Positions 53,039-63,667 of a stretch of 64,000 nt of DNA are shown here, piece by piece. The translations under genes and the position numbers were made by a program. Numbering within the stretch: the first letter of the stretch is position 1; each line of letters opens with the position of its first letter. Source of the stretch: Elgaria multicarinata webbii (taxonomy: Eukaryota; Chordata; Lepidosauria; Squamata; Anguidae); contig NC_086179.1 of assembly GCF_023053635.1 (NCBI RefSeq), forward strand, positions 2,618,001-2,682,000, read 5' to 3'. Under the pieces are notes generated by a model. The model was not told the origin of the DNA. It saw only the letters and a program-made list of their open reading frames with translations, and did no database searches.

Positions 53039-53174
53039 CAGTGGAGGCTGCTGGCTCTGGGTTTCAGTCAGAACCAGTCACCTTGGATAGCTCCTTTAAA
53101 ATTCTGACTGATTCCAACTGAAATCCGGAGCAGATTCACCGCCCCACTGGCCTCAGAGCCACCAGCCTCCACTG
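53039..53174. mobile_element. hAT-like foldback MITE, CAGTGGAGGCTG ends
   Basis: Ends CAGTGGAGGCTGCTGGCTCT / AGAGCCACCAGCCTCCACTG. Flanked by CTTCTGGC and CTTCAGGC (7 of 8 bases). 136 bp. Inserted beside an old CR1 fragment (about 53183-53400, minus). Confidence 0.8.
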
Positions 53175-53632
53175 CTTCAGGCTTTCTCTTGACAGGAAAG
53201 CATTCTGACCTCGTAATTATTTGGGTTGCTTTTTTCTGCATCTTTTCTAGATCCTTTTTCAAATGGAGAAGTTCAGAACTGTATACAGTATTCCAAACAT
53301 GGCCACACCATAGAGTGATAGAAAAGCAAGACCAAAGTTCTGTCGAACTTAGGGCATCTGAAAAGCCAACAAACAAGCCTATAAAGAATTTAATTTGACA
53401 TGCTAATACTTAATGTCATTGACATGCCTTTACTAGCAACCCTTCAAGGTTTAGGGGGTAAAGTTTGCAAAGAAATTGTAACGGTGGCCAAATTTCAGTT
53501 AATCCCGCAGCAAGCATTTTGTCTTACACACACACACACATCCATGAGAGGTGCATCTGCTCCCCTTCAGAGCATCTGCAAGCATTTGCTGCTCACAGGA
53601 CTTATGGAGGCAAAGAGACCAAACCGAAGGTC

Positions 53633-53733
53633 ACTCACTTGTCTCTCTGTCTGTCTCCGCTTGCCTTTGTCTGAAATGATGGCAAATTCTGTTCCTGTAG
53701 AACACGAAGCCAGACCCTGTTGAAGAATGTACA
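53633..53733 (-). promoter_or_regulatory. Non-coding first exon of gene C with a degenerate TATA box
   Basis: The GTGAGT donor at 53633-53638 ends an exon whose 'GCCATCATTTCAG' and post-donor TTTGGTCTCTTTGCC match gene B and the 1391 module. At the position of the gene B TATA box (88 nt from the donor, 53726-53733) the minus strand reads TGTACATT instead of TATAAATG. A separate TATAAT lies near 53763. The exon homology is seen; activity is unknown. Confidence 0.5.
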
Positions 53734-55223
53734 GGCTGACTGGTGGGGACCTTGTCACAGCCCATTATACAAGTCAGGGAAAGCCTGTGGGAGGAGCAAA
53801 CACATCCTCAAGAGGCGTTTAACACTCACAACAGTTTCTGCAAGAGTGAGTTCAACACTCTTGAACAACTACTGAAAAATCCTGCTTACATGTTGCTGCC
53901 TGGCGACATTCTGCAGAATGAACATTAAGGTCTCCTTGGAAGATCCTTGGGTGGATATAGGGGAAGAGAGTCAGATAGATATCCTGGCCCTGAGATGATT
54001 AGAGCAAAAACTTGAACACGCCTCAGTAGATAATAGGTAGCCAGTGCAGTTCTTTTTACTAGGGGTGTGATCCGCTTCACTTAGAATCGGAGAAGCAACA
54101 GCGAATTGGGGTGATCCACCTCCCCCTGAGGCGGAGGAGAAGCAATCGGGGGGGGGCTGGAGAAGCATGGTGAAGAGAAGCGACCATAAGCGGAGCACTC
54201 CTCTTTTCGCGGAGTGCTCTGTCCGCCATTTTGGATTTTTTGCCCATAGGATTGCATTGCGGAAAAGATTAGTGGATAACTTTTTTGTTTTTCAAGCTAA
54301 CTATTTGAAACTCACTGTGCTTAGTGAGTCGTGGGTGGGGGTCATTTTGAACCTATTTTCAGCACTCTGCATGGTGCGGCTTGCTTGCTATAATTTTTTA
54401 AAAGATAGGGTAAAAAAAGCGGGAGAGGTACCTTTTTGAAGTGCTGAGAGGCAGATTCAACTCCCAGTCATGATCACCTGATGAAGCATCCTCCAATCCC
54501 AAAGTTGGAGGGGGGATAGGCAAAACGGGATACTTAGTAACTTGGGATACTGGGAAACTTCTCTTTTTTAGTCTCTGAACGGACTTTTCCCAGTGTTTTT
54601 TTAAACAGTAGCCCCACCAAATGCACAAACACAACCTGAAATCATATACTAAGCAAATAAATAACAGATAGGAAACACAGCACTGCTACCCACCCTAACC
54701 TTAGTGAACAACTGAATAGATGTGGTGCAAGGGGATGAGGTCCCCTAGGGCATGTGGACGTGCCCAGTGCACACACTCCTGCTCTTGGGGGGGTCATCCA
54801 AACACTCCAGAGATTAAACAGTCAAGAACTTCTAGAAGCTAATGCCTGTCATAAGTTGAAGTGTCAGGTAGTTCTTAAAGACTGGTACTTACTTAGGGCT
54901 AATCAAATTGGCATAGTTCCCCCTCCCCCTGGGCACGTCCACTTTCCTCTTACTGGTAAAAGACAGACATAGCCTTTTTAAAAAAAATTCTTCTTGTTGT
55001 TTATTCAGCAACACTGCTGCTTTTAATTCCACCCCTCCTTTGTTTATTTATTTATTTATTACATATTTATATACCCCATAGCCCAAGCTCTCCTGGCTTT
55101 TCCTCTTCAGTGAAGTCAGGCAGGCTTTGATTGTGGTTCAACTCCTTGTTGTTCTTGTTGTTGTTGCTGCTGCTGCTATTAATATTAATTAGTACTGCTA
55201 TTATTAACGTTATTATTTTGTTA

Positions 55224-55224
<1 letters not shown>

Positions 55225-55266
<42 letters not shown>

Positions 55267-55520
55267 TATAGCACCATCAATGTACATGGTGCTGTACAGA
55301 GTAAAACAGTAAATAGCAAGACTCTGCCGCATAGGCTTACAATCTAATAAAATCATAGTAAAACAATAAGGAGGGGAAGAGAATGCAAACAGGTACAGGG
55401 TAGGGTAAGCAGGCACAGGGTAGGGTAAAACTAACAGTAGAAAGTAACAGTAGAAGTCTGCACAACATCAAGTTTTAAAAGCTTTAGGAAAAAGAAAAGA
55501 GCTTTAGGAAAAAGCTTTTG
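55225..55520 (-). repeat. LINE 3' end, second L2-like family
   Basis: Minus copy of the 44105-45000 element's 3' part: 'agcaccatcaatgtacatgg', 'gcttacaatctaataaaatc'. Confidence 0.85.
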
Positions 55521-55529
55521 TTGTTGTTT

Positions 55530-56130
55530 AATAATGGCTGTGATCACAATGCAGTCAATCAACTCTGAAGCAAGGATCACAAAGCTTTACTCTTATCCTC
55601 CTAACCTCCTAGTTATGGGATGCAAAAGAAAAGGCATCTCTCTGTGCTGCTCCCGCCTCACAGGGATGGTTTGCATTACTGGCTTTGAAACTATCCTTGG
55701 CTCACTTCCTTGTGCCCCCAGAAATGTCTGCTCCATGCCTGCCTTCCCGCCTCCGCCTGGGTGCTGTTGTTTTGGGGTATCTGCTGGGACTGACTTCCCC
55801 ATAGATCTTTGGCATAGTCGTACATCTCTGCCTGCCTCTCTGTCCGCCTGGTGCCTGGGAGCTGTACTACATGATGGGCTTTGTGGTTCAACCCCACAAG
55901 CCTCCGGCATGCTTGCTCCCAGTGCTGCCTGTCCTCCTCTGTGCCCGCCTCGCAGGGATGGTTTGTGTGTGTCTTGCTTTGACTCAGGGGATAAGTCCTT
56001 CCTGTGCTCACTTAGACTTTTTGAAGTTCCAAATAAATTTTTCAAGTGTGGAAGAAGATTCATATTTAGGTTTATCTACTCCCCAATTCATGGCATGTTG
56101 GGATTTCCTTTGAAATGGCCATGAATAAAG
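55530..56130. other. Unclassified stretch with long frames on both strands
   Basis: + frame of 196 codons (55534-56124) and - frame of 156 codons (56063-55593). Neither shows a domain, splice pattern or composition I recognise. The minus frame has a charged, Gln-rich character and could be an eroded retroelement piece. Confidence 0.3.
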
Positions 56131-56162
56131 CCCATTGAGCTGTCTGCAGCTTCCCTGAGATA

Positions 56163-56900
56163 CTGGGGTGTCCGATTTTCAAAAATCCCCCCAAAATCAG
56201 GGGAGGCTTGGATTTGCTTGAGGCTTGGCATGCATGTGTATACATGCATCAGGTGTCATGGTGCCTAATTTGACAATTCTAACGTGAAAATTGACAGAGT
56301 TCTAGCATGGGACTTGAATTGGGGTGAGTTAAAAGGTTAAACCGCCGCCAAAAATCAGGGGATGATGGGATTTGCTTGAAATTTGCCATGAATGTGGATC
56401 TAGATGACATCTGTGAGGGTGCCTGCTTCAAAGTTTTTATCTGTCAAAATGTCAGAGTAAATCCCATATCTGAAAATAGGGTGTCCGATTTTCAAAAATG
56501 ACCCCAAAATCAGGGGAAGCTAGGATTCGCTTGAGGCTTGGCATGCATGTGTATACATGCATCAGGTGTCATGGTACCTAATTTGACATTTCTAACGTGG
56601 AAATTGGTGGAGATATTGAAAGGGGTGTGAATTGGGGTTAGGGGTGATGCGTTAGAGGTTAAACCCCCGCCAAAAATCAGGGGATGATGGGATTTGCTTG
56701 AAACTTGCCATGAATGTGGATCTAGATGGCATCTGTGAGGGTCCCTGCTTCAAAGTTTTTATCTGTGAAAATGTCAGAGTAAATCCCATATCTGAAATTG
56801 GGGTGTCCGATTTTCAAAAATTCCCCCAAAATCAGGGGATGCTTGGATTTGCTTGAGGCTTGGCATGCATGTGTATACATGAATAAGCTATCATGGTGCC
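56163..56900 (+). repeat. Tandem repeat, unit about 315-320 bp, 2.3 copies
   Basis: 'ggtgtccgattttcaaaaat' begins units at about 56168, 56481 and 56803. Within each unit 'ggatttgcttgaggcttggc' and 'gggatttgcttgaaatttgc' give a half-unit periodicity. Confidence 0.85.
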
Positions 56901-57111
56901 AAGTTTGAGGATTCTAACTTTAACAGAAAAAAAGTTGTAGGCTTTTTTGGATTCCAATGCAAGCCTATGGGGGGGGAAAGCAGAGCTCCGATCCGGATCC
57001 GGAGCTTCACAACGAAGCGGAGCAGACCCGATCCGGAAGTTGCAAATCTGGAAGAGAAGCAGATCGGGGGGTCCATGCACACCCCTAGTGCACACCCCTA
57101 CTATTTACAAA

Positions 57112-57160
57112 AGGCCCAAAAGGAAGAGTTGGAGATGCGTGACTGCCTCTATCTATACTT
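57112..57160 (-). pseudogene. Decayed copy of the gene C signal-peptide exon
   Basis: About 95% identical by eye to 50994-51043. On minus it would read ATA GAG GCA GTC ACG..., so the start codon is lost, and TAA follows LLGLL. The homology extends upstream into the 5' flank and the same LINE scrap (to 57290), so this is a duplicated genomic segment rather than a chance match. The rest of the gene is absent; the left side is cut by the hAT-like element. Confidence 0.7.
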
Positions 57161-57163
57161 TGG

Positions 57164-57480
57164 AAAGAAGAGAGAAGCGCATAGTTAAATTATGGAACTC
57201 ACTACCCCAAGATTTAGTGATGGCCACCAATTGGGATGGCTTTAAAAGGGGGTTGGATAAATTCCTGGAGGAGAAGGCTATCCATGGCTACTAGCCTTGA
57301 TGGATGTGTGCTACCTCCAGTATCAAAGGCAGTAAGCCTGTGTGCACCAGTTGCTGGGGAACATGGGTGGGAGGGTGCTGTTGCACCATGTCCTGCTTCG
57401 TTGGTCCCTGGTCGATGGCTGGTTGGCCGCTGTGTGAACAGAGTGCTGGACTAGATGGACCCTTGGTCTGATCCAGCAGA
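57164..57480 (+). repeat. CR1-like LINE 3' end, second subfamily
   Basis: Encodes IVKLWNSLPQDLVMATNWDG and ends 'cttggtctgatccagcagag'. Confidence 0.85.
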
Positions 57481-57856
57481 GATGTACTTATGATATGTGT
57501 GTAGCTGGGGGCCACACTGAGGCCTAATCTACACCAAGCTGGATATATCACTATGAAAGCTGTATGAAAGCAGAATATAAAGGGCAGGAGCCACACCAAG
57601 CAGGATCTAGCACTATGAAAGCGGTATATGGTATTTGTCAATGGGTCCCAACAGTTGTCAGTGCACTTCAATACTAGGGTGACCATATTTTGGAAACCAA
57701 AAAGGAGGACAAAATGGCCGCCCTCAGGAGGCGTGGCCACCCCAACATGCCCACCCCCAAGGCGGAGCCAACTCAACATGTCCGGCCCCCAAGGGGGTGT
57801 GGCCTCGGTCACATTTATTTATTTATTACATTTTTATATGCATTATTATTATCATG

Positions 57857-60204
57857 TGCATTAATTAGTTCAATGCTCTCCCACAGACACCGACCCACCT
57901 GCCATTCCTCTCCTTTTAAAAATTAATTAGATTAGTGCAATGCTCTCCCACAGACCCACACCCACCTGCCCTTCCCCTCCTTTAAAAAATTAATTAGATT
58001 AGTGCAATGCTCTCCCACATACCCACACCCACCTGCCCTTCCCCTCCTTTAAAAAATTAATTAGATTAGTGCAGTGCTCTCCCACAGACCCAGACCCACA
58101 CCCACCTGCCCTTCCTCTCCTTTAAAAAAATAATTAGATTAGTGCAATGCTCTCCCACAGACCCAGACCCACACCCACCTGCCCTTCCTCTCCTTTAAAA
58201 AAATAATTAGATTAGTGCAATGCTCTCCCACAGACCCAGACCCACACCCACCTGCCCTTCGCCTCCTTTAAAAAATTAATTAGATTAGTGCAATGCTCTC
58301 CCACAGACCCACACCCACCTGCCCTTCCCCTCCTTTAAAAAATGAATTAGATTAGTGCAATGCTCTCCCACAGACCCACACCCACCTGCCCTTCCCCTCC
58401 TTTAAAAAATGAATTAGATTAGTGCAATGCTCTCCCACAGACCCACACCCACCTGCCCTTCCCCTCCATTAAAAAATTAATTAGATTAGTGCAATGCTCT
58501 CCCACAGACCCACACCCACCTGCCCTTCCCCTCCTTTAAAAAATGAATTAGATTAGTGCAATGCTCTCCCACAGACCCACACCCACCTGCCCTTCCCCTC
58601 CATTAAAAAATTAATTAGATTAGTGCAATGCTCTCCCACAGACCCACACCCACCTGCCCTTCCCCTCCTTTAAAAAATGAATTAGATTAGTGCAATGCTC
58701 TCCCACAGACCCACACCCACCTGCCCTTCCCCTCCATTAAAAAATGAATTAGATTAGTGCAATGCTCTCCCACAGACCCACACCCACCTGCCCTTCCCCT
58801 CCTTTAAAAAATTAATTAGATTAGTGCAGTGCTCTCCCACAGACCCAGACCCACACCCACCTGCCCTTCCTCTCCTTTAAAAAAATAATTAGATTAGTGC
58901 AATGCTCTCCCACAGACCCACACCCACCTGCCCTTCCCCTCCTTTAAAAAATGAATTAGATTAGTGCAATGTTCTCCCACATACCCACACCCACCTGCCC
59001 TTCCTCTCCTTTAAAAAATGAATTAGATTAGTGCAATGCTCTCCCACAGACCCACACCCACCTGCCCTTCCCCTCCTTTAAAAAATGAATTAGATTAGTG
59101 CAATGCTCTCCCACAGACCCACACCCACCTGCCCTTCCCCTCCTTTAAAAAATGAATTAGATTAGTGCAATGTTCTCCCACATACCCACACCCACCTGCC
59201 CTTCCTCTCCTTTAAAAAATGAATTAGATTAGTGCAATGCTCTCCCACAGACCCACACCCACCTGCCCTTCCCCTCCTTTAAAAAATGAATTAGATTAGT
59301 GCAATGCTCTCCCACAGACCCACACCCACCTGCCCTTCCCCTCCTTTAAAAAATTAATTAGATTAGTGCAATGCTCTCCCACAGACCCAGACCCACACCC
59401 ACCTGCCCTTCCCCTCCTTTAAAAAATTAATTAGATTAGTGCAGTGCTCTCCCACAGACCCAGACCCACACCCACCTGCCCTTCCTCTCCTTTAAAAAAA
59501 TAATTAGATTAGTGCAATGCTCTCCCACAGACCCAGACCCACACCCACCTGCCCTTCCTCTCCTTTAAAAAAATAATTAGATTAGTGCAATGCTCTCCCA
59601 CAGACCCAGACCCACACCCACCTGCCCTTCCCCTCCTTTAAAAAATTAATTAGATTAGTGCAATGCTCTCCCACAGACCCACACCCACCTGCCCTTCCCC
59701 TCCTTTAAAAAATGAATTAGATTAGTGCAATGCTCTCCCACAGACCCACACCCACCTGCCCTTCCCCTCCATTAAAAAATTAATTAGATTAGTGCAATGC
59801 TCTCCCACAGACCCACACCCACCTGCCCTTCCCCTCCTTTAAAAAATGAATTAGATTAGTGCAATGCTCTCCCACAGACCCACACCCACCTGCCCTTCCC
59901 CTCCTTTAAAAAATGAATTAGATTAGTGCAATGCTCTCCCACAGACCCACACCCACCTGCCCTTCCCCTCCATTAAAAAATTAATTAGATTAGTGCAATG
60001 CTCTCCCACAGACCCACACCCACCTGCCCTTCCCCTCCTTTAAAAAATGAATTAGATTAGTGCAATGCTCTCCCACAGACCCACACCCACCTGCCCTTCC
60101 CCTCCATTAAAAAATGAATTAGATTAGTGCAATGCTCTCCCACAGACCCACACCCACCTGCCCTTCCCCTCCTTTAAAAAATTAATTAGATTAGTGCAAT
60201 GCTC
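57857..60204 (+). repeat. 67-bp minisatellite, about 34 copies
   Basis: Unit 'gattagtgcaatgctctccc' + 'acagacccacacccacctgc' + 'ccttcccctcctttaaaaaa' + 'tgaatta'. Variants have an extra CCCAGA (73 bp) and TTAAAAAATTAATT, TTTAAAAAAATAATT or CATTAAAAAAT. The order of variants near 58070-58320 recurs near 59440-59690. Confidence 0.97.
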
Positions 60205-60895
60205 AATGGGCTTCTATTGGAGCGTCCCCGTGGAGGAGACGCTCCAATAGAAGCCCACAGGGGCGGCGCGTTTCCCAATCAAACAAACAACCCCCCTCCC
60301 GGCTTAAGACCCGCCTTCCTACCTGATCCAATCGCGTCTGGATTAGGTAGGAAGGCGGGTCTTAAGCCGGGAGGGGGATTTTTTCCTTGTTTGGGAAATG
60401 CTCCGGCCGCATGGGCTTCTCTATTGGAGCGTCCCCGTGGAGGAGACGCTCCAATAGAGAAGCCCATACGGCCGGAGCGTTTCCCAATCAAACAAACAAC
60501 CCCCCTCCCGGCTTAAGACCCGCCTTCCTACCTGATCCAATCGCGTCTGGATCAGGTAGGAAGGCGGGTCTTAAGCCGGGAGGGGGGTTTGTTTGTTTCC
60601 TTGTTTGGGAAATGTTCCGGCCGCATGGGCTTCTCTATTGGAGCGTCTCCTCCACGGGGACGCTCCAATAGAGAAGCCCATGCGGCCGGAGCATTTCCCA
60701 AACAAGGAAACAAACCCCCGCCTTCCTACCTGATCCAATCGCGTCTGGATCAGGTAGGAAGGCGGGTCTTAAGCCGGGAGGGGGGTTGTTTGTTTGATTG
60801 GGAAACGGGCCGGCCGCGTGGGCTTCTCTATTGGAGCGTCTCCTCCACGGAGACGCCCTAATATAAGCCCCGAGAGCCGCGTGTTTCCCAAACAC
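60205..60895. repeat. Array of alternating palindromes
   Basis: Palindrome 1 (ctattggagcgtcc / ggacgctccaatag, centres about 60232, 60441, 60653 and a decayed one near 60845) alternates with palindrome 2 (cttaagacccgccttcctac / gtaggaaggcgggtcttaag, centres about 60328, 60546, 60739). Spacing about 205-215 bp. Confidence 0.9.
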
Positions 60896-61122
60896 GGAAA
60901 CACCCGTCTTGGCTCCCCTGGCTTCTATTGAGGCCTCTCCTTGGTCGCCATGGTGGCGACGACCAAGAAGAGGCCCCGATTTCCCGGGCAAAAGGCCGGG
61001 GGAGGCCATTTCCGGCCGGACAGGGATTTACCCCCCGATTTCCTGGCCCGTCCGGCCAAATCCGGGCGTTTGGTCACCCTGTTCAATACTGCTATAAAGC
61101 AGTAGTGTGGCTCCTGCCTTTT

Positions 61123-61741
61123 AGGGTGACCATATGAAAAGGAGGACAGGGCTCCTGTACCATGTACATTGATGGTGCTATATAAATAAATAAAAATATT
61201 AATAAAAGGGAATTTCAGCAGGTGTCATTTCATCAAAACAGTTAAAGGTGCAGGAGCTATACTAGAGTGACCATTTTAAAAGAAGACAGGGCACCTGCAG
61301 CTTGAACTCTTGTGATGAAGAGGAAATTTCACCAGGTTCCCCATATATACAAATGACACCTGCAGAAATTCCCTTTTATTTATTTATTTATTTATTTATT
61401 ATTACATTTTTATACCGCCCAATAGCCGAAGCTCTCTGGGCGGTTCACAAAAATTAAAACCACAATAAAACAACCAACAGGTTAAAAGCACAATTACGAA
61501 ATACAGTATAAAAAGCGCAACCAGGATAAAACCACGCAGCAAAATTGATATAAGATTAAAATACAGAGTTAAAACAGTAAAATTTAAATTTAAGTTAAAA
61601 TTAAGTGTTAAAATACTGAGTGAATAAAAAGGTCTTCAGCTGGCGACGAAAGCAGTACAGTGTAGGCGCCGGGCGGACCTCTCTTTTCAATACAACTGTT
61701 AAAGATACAGGAGCCCTGTCCCCCTTTTCATAGGGTCACCC
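61123..61741. mobile_element. hAT-like palindromic MITE with LINE insertions
   Basis: Ends (T)AGGGTGACCATATGAAAAGG / CATAGGGTCACCCTA. Interrupted by a second-family LINE tail (61157-61195) and by an L2 3' end on minus (61377-61683). Target duplication not clean. Confidence 0.75.
61377..61683 (-). repeat. L2-type LINE 3' end
   Basis: (TATT)n, 'accgcccaatagccgaagct', to 'ggtcttcagctggcgacgaa'. Flanked by 'aattcccttt' / 'cttttcaa' pieces of the MITE arm. Confidence 0.9.
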
Positions 61742-61806
61742 TATTTTATATATCGCTTTCATACCACTTCCATAGTGCAATATACTGCTTGGTGTATATT
61801 AGGCCT

Positions 61807-62322
61807 GAGACTCCTTGTCGCTGGGTTCTGCACTAGCTGCAGCTTCCAAACCAGCACAAGGGCTAGTGCAAGACTTCCCAGCACTTGAGGCGGGGGGACC
61901 TGCCGCTGCTGCTACTGCTGCTGCCAGGGGGTGGGGAGCAAGCTGGAGCCACCGCCACCACCACCACCAGGGGTGGGGAGAATGTGAGCCACCATCGCCA
62001 GAGAGTGGCCGCCGGTGCAGCTCTCCAGAGCACCAACCAGCCACCCAGTGGTATTCTCTGGAACTGACCCAGCAACGAAGAGCCGGACCACTCTGAGGCA
62101 GTGCCCTCAACTCCCAGAAGGTCAACGGTATCAAAAGCCCCTGAGATATCGAGAAGACGTTACAGGGTTGCACACACACACACACACACACACACCGTAT
62201 TCCTCTCCCAGAAACTCTTCCTGGAAAGGTCTAGTTTGAAAGGAGACCCCCCACAATATTCCTAGGCTACTTCACTTCTGCTTCATCAGCTGAAAAGGCA
62301 AGGAGGTGGGAGAGGACTGGGA

Positions 62323-62354
<32 letters not shown>

Positions 62355-62865
62355 ATTTCTAATGAAGGGATCCAGATTTGCATGGGTTGGAATAGCCCTT
62401 AGTTTGATACAGGAAACGTACATCGTGTCAAGCAAACATATGGAGCTGCCAGAGTTGGACATACTGTGTTTTCCCCATCTAAGCGAAGCCATGACTACCG
62501 ATACCCTTAGGCACAGCCTCTGCCATAGGGCACTCCTAGAGGGATGGGTCTGCACACTGCATTCCCTGGGGTGGGGGCTGCACCTCAGAAGGAGAGAGCT
62601 GAAGGGCTGTTTCCCCTTGAACCGCCCCTCCTGGCTTCAGACTGTGCCTGATTCCAAAGCTATGTACCGGTTGTGGACGTGTGTCACCTAGTGAATGAAG
62701 ACAGTACTGCAGGCTTCAAAAACATGGACACACTTAAATTATTTTTAATTACCTAATATGGTGTTGTTTTTTTAATGAAATAAACCCTGATGTCCCATCT
62801 CAAGGGTCCTATTAGTATTCATGCCAAGGTTCAGTTGACTAGATTTCATGGTCTTGACGTTATGG
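61807..62865. other. No gene recognised; two microsatellites
   Basis: (CA)n at about 62168-62194 and (TG)n at about 62322-62350, 130 bp apart and inverted relative to each other. GCT/CAC-rich stretch 61890-61975. Open frames here lack support. Confidence 0.5.
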
Positions 62866-62867
62866 TG

Positions 62868-63410
62868 CTGGAGGGCAACGAGCATGATCAGGGGTCTGGA
62901 AACAAAGCCCTATGAAGAGAGACTGAAAGAACTGGGCATGTTGAGCCTGGAGAAGAGAAGATGGAGGGGAGACATGAGAGCACTCTTCAAATACTTGAAA
63001 GGTTGTCACACAGAGGAGGGCCAGGATCTCTTCTCGATCCTCCCAGAGTGCAGGACACGGAATAATGGGCTCAAGTTAAAGGAAGCCAGATTCCAGCTGG
63101 ACATCAGGAAAAACTTCCTGACTGTTAGAGCAGTACGACAATGGAACCAGTTACCTACGACAATGAAATCAGTTACCTTTGTGAACCGCCTAGAGAGCTC
63201 CAGCTATTGGGTGGTATAGAAATGTAATAAATAAATAAATAAATAATAAATAGGGAGGTCATGGGCTCTTCCACACTAGAGGCCTTCAAGCGGCAGCTGG
63301 ACAACCATCAGTCATGGATGCTTTAGGGTGGATTCCTGCATTGAGCAGGGGTTGGACTCGATGGCCTTAGAGGCCCCTTCCAACTCTATTATTCTGTGAC
63401 TCTATGACAG
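62868..63410 (+). repeat. CR1 LINE 3' half with an L2 tail inserted
   Basis: MIRGLETKPYEERLKELGML to TVRAVRQWNQLP, interrupted by an L2 tail (about 63173-63250, 'gtgaaccgcctagagagctc'), then the CR1 3' end. 'cctacgacaatg.aa.cagtta' is repeated on both sides of the junction at 63138-63172. Confidence 0.88.
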
Positions 63411-63424
63411 ACAGACCCACATCC

Positions 63425-63660
63425 TACATCCTCCTACATCATCATCATCGATTTTGATTTCCATCCTGAGATGTCTGCCCTGGCCTTGGTAATACATCCA
63501 TCAGCTATGCCAAATGCTTGGCTAAGTAAAAATTTCTTTGCCTGGCAATAAAAGGACAAGAGAAAGGGAGTCACATGGGTCTCTTTTTTCAAAGCTCTGG
63601 TGCAGCAACCAGAAAGGCCCTGTCTTGTGTATCCACCCATCTAGATATGCTTTAGTAATT
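63425..63660 (-). repeat. L2-type LINE fragment, old
   Basis: Minus reading FYCQAKKFLLSQAFGIA resembles the L2 end 'RRQLKTFLFSQAF'. Confidence 0.55.
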
Positions 63661-63667
63661 GGTGGGA

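Larger units (their letters stand above)
54060..57100. mobile_element. 3-kb hAT-like element with TAGGGGTGTG ends
   Basis: Ends TAGGGGTGTG / CACACCCCTA. Flanks CTTTTTAC (54052-54059) and CTATTTAC (57101-57108), 7 of 8 bases. Interior near both ends shares 'gagaagca.atcgggggg'. It includes an L2 tail, a second-family LINE 3' end (55225-55520, -), an unrecognised stretch 55530-56130, and tandem 315-bp repeats. No transposase frame seen. Confidence 0.6.
57675..61081. mobile_element. 3.4-kb hAT-like element containing a minisatellite and palindrome array
   Basis: Ends TAGGGTGACCATATTTTGG / CGTTTGGTCACCCTG. Perfect 8-bp target duplication TTCAATAC (57667-57674, 61082-61089). Order inside: 5' segment with 'aaaatggccgccctcagg', minisatellite, alternating palindromes, 3' segment with 'ggccaaatccgggcg'. 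No transposase. Confidence 0.88.
57521..61806. mobile_element. Outer palindromic MITE split by later insertions
   Basis: Left GGCCTAATCTACACCAAGC and right GCTTGGTGTATATTAGGCC are inverted, with TGA on both outer sides (3-bp duplication, Harbinger-like). Its own sequence is only about 57521-57674, 61082-61122 and 61742-61806. The rest is the hAT-like element 57675-61081 and a second MITE 61123-61741. Confidence 0.75.

Noticed and set aside
55534-56124. 196-codon frame as a novel gene
   Set aside because: It lies inside a transposon-like block, with an equally long frame on the other strand and no recognisable feature.
57857-60204. CRISPR-like array
   Set aside because: The units are tandem without unique spacers, and this is a vertebrate genome: a minisatellite.
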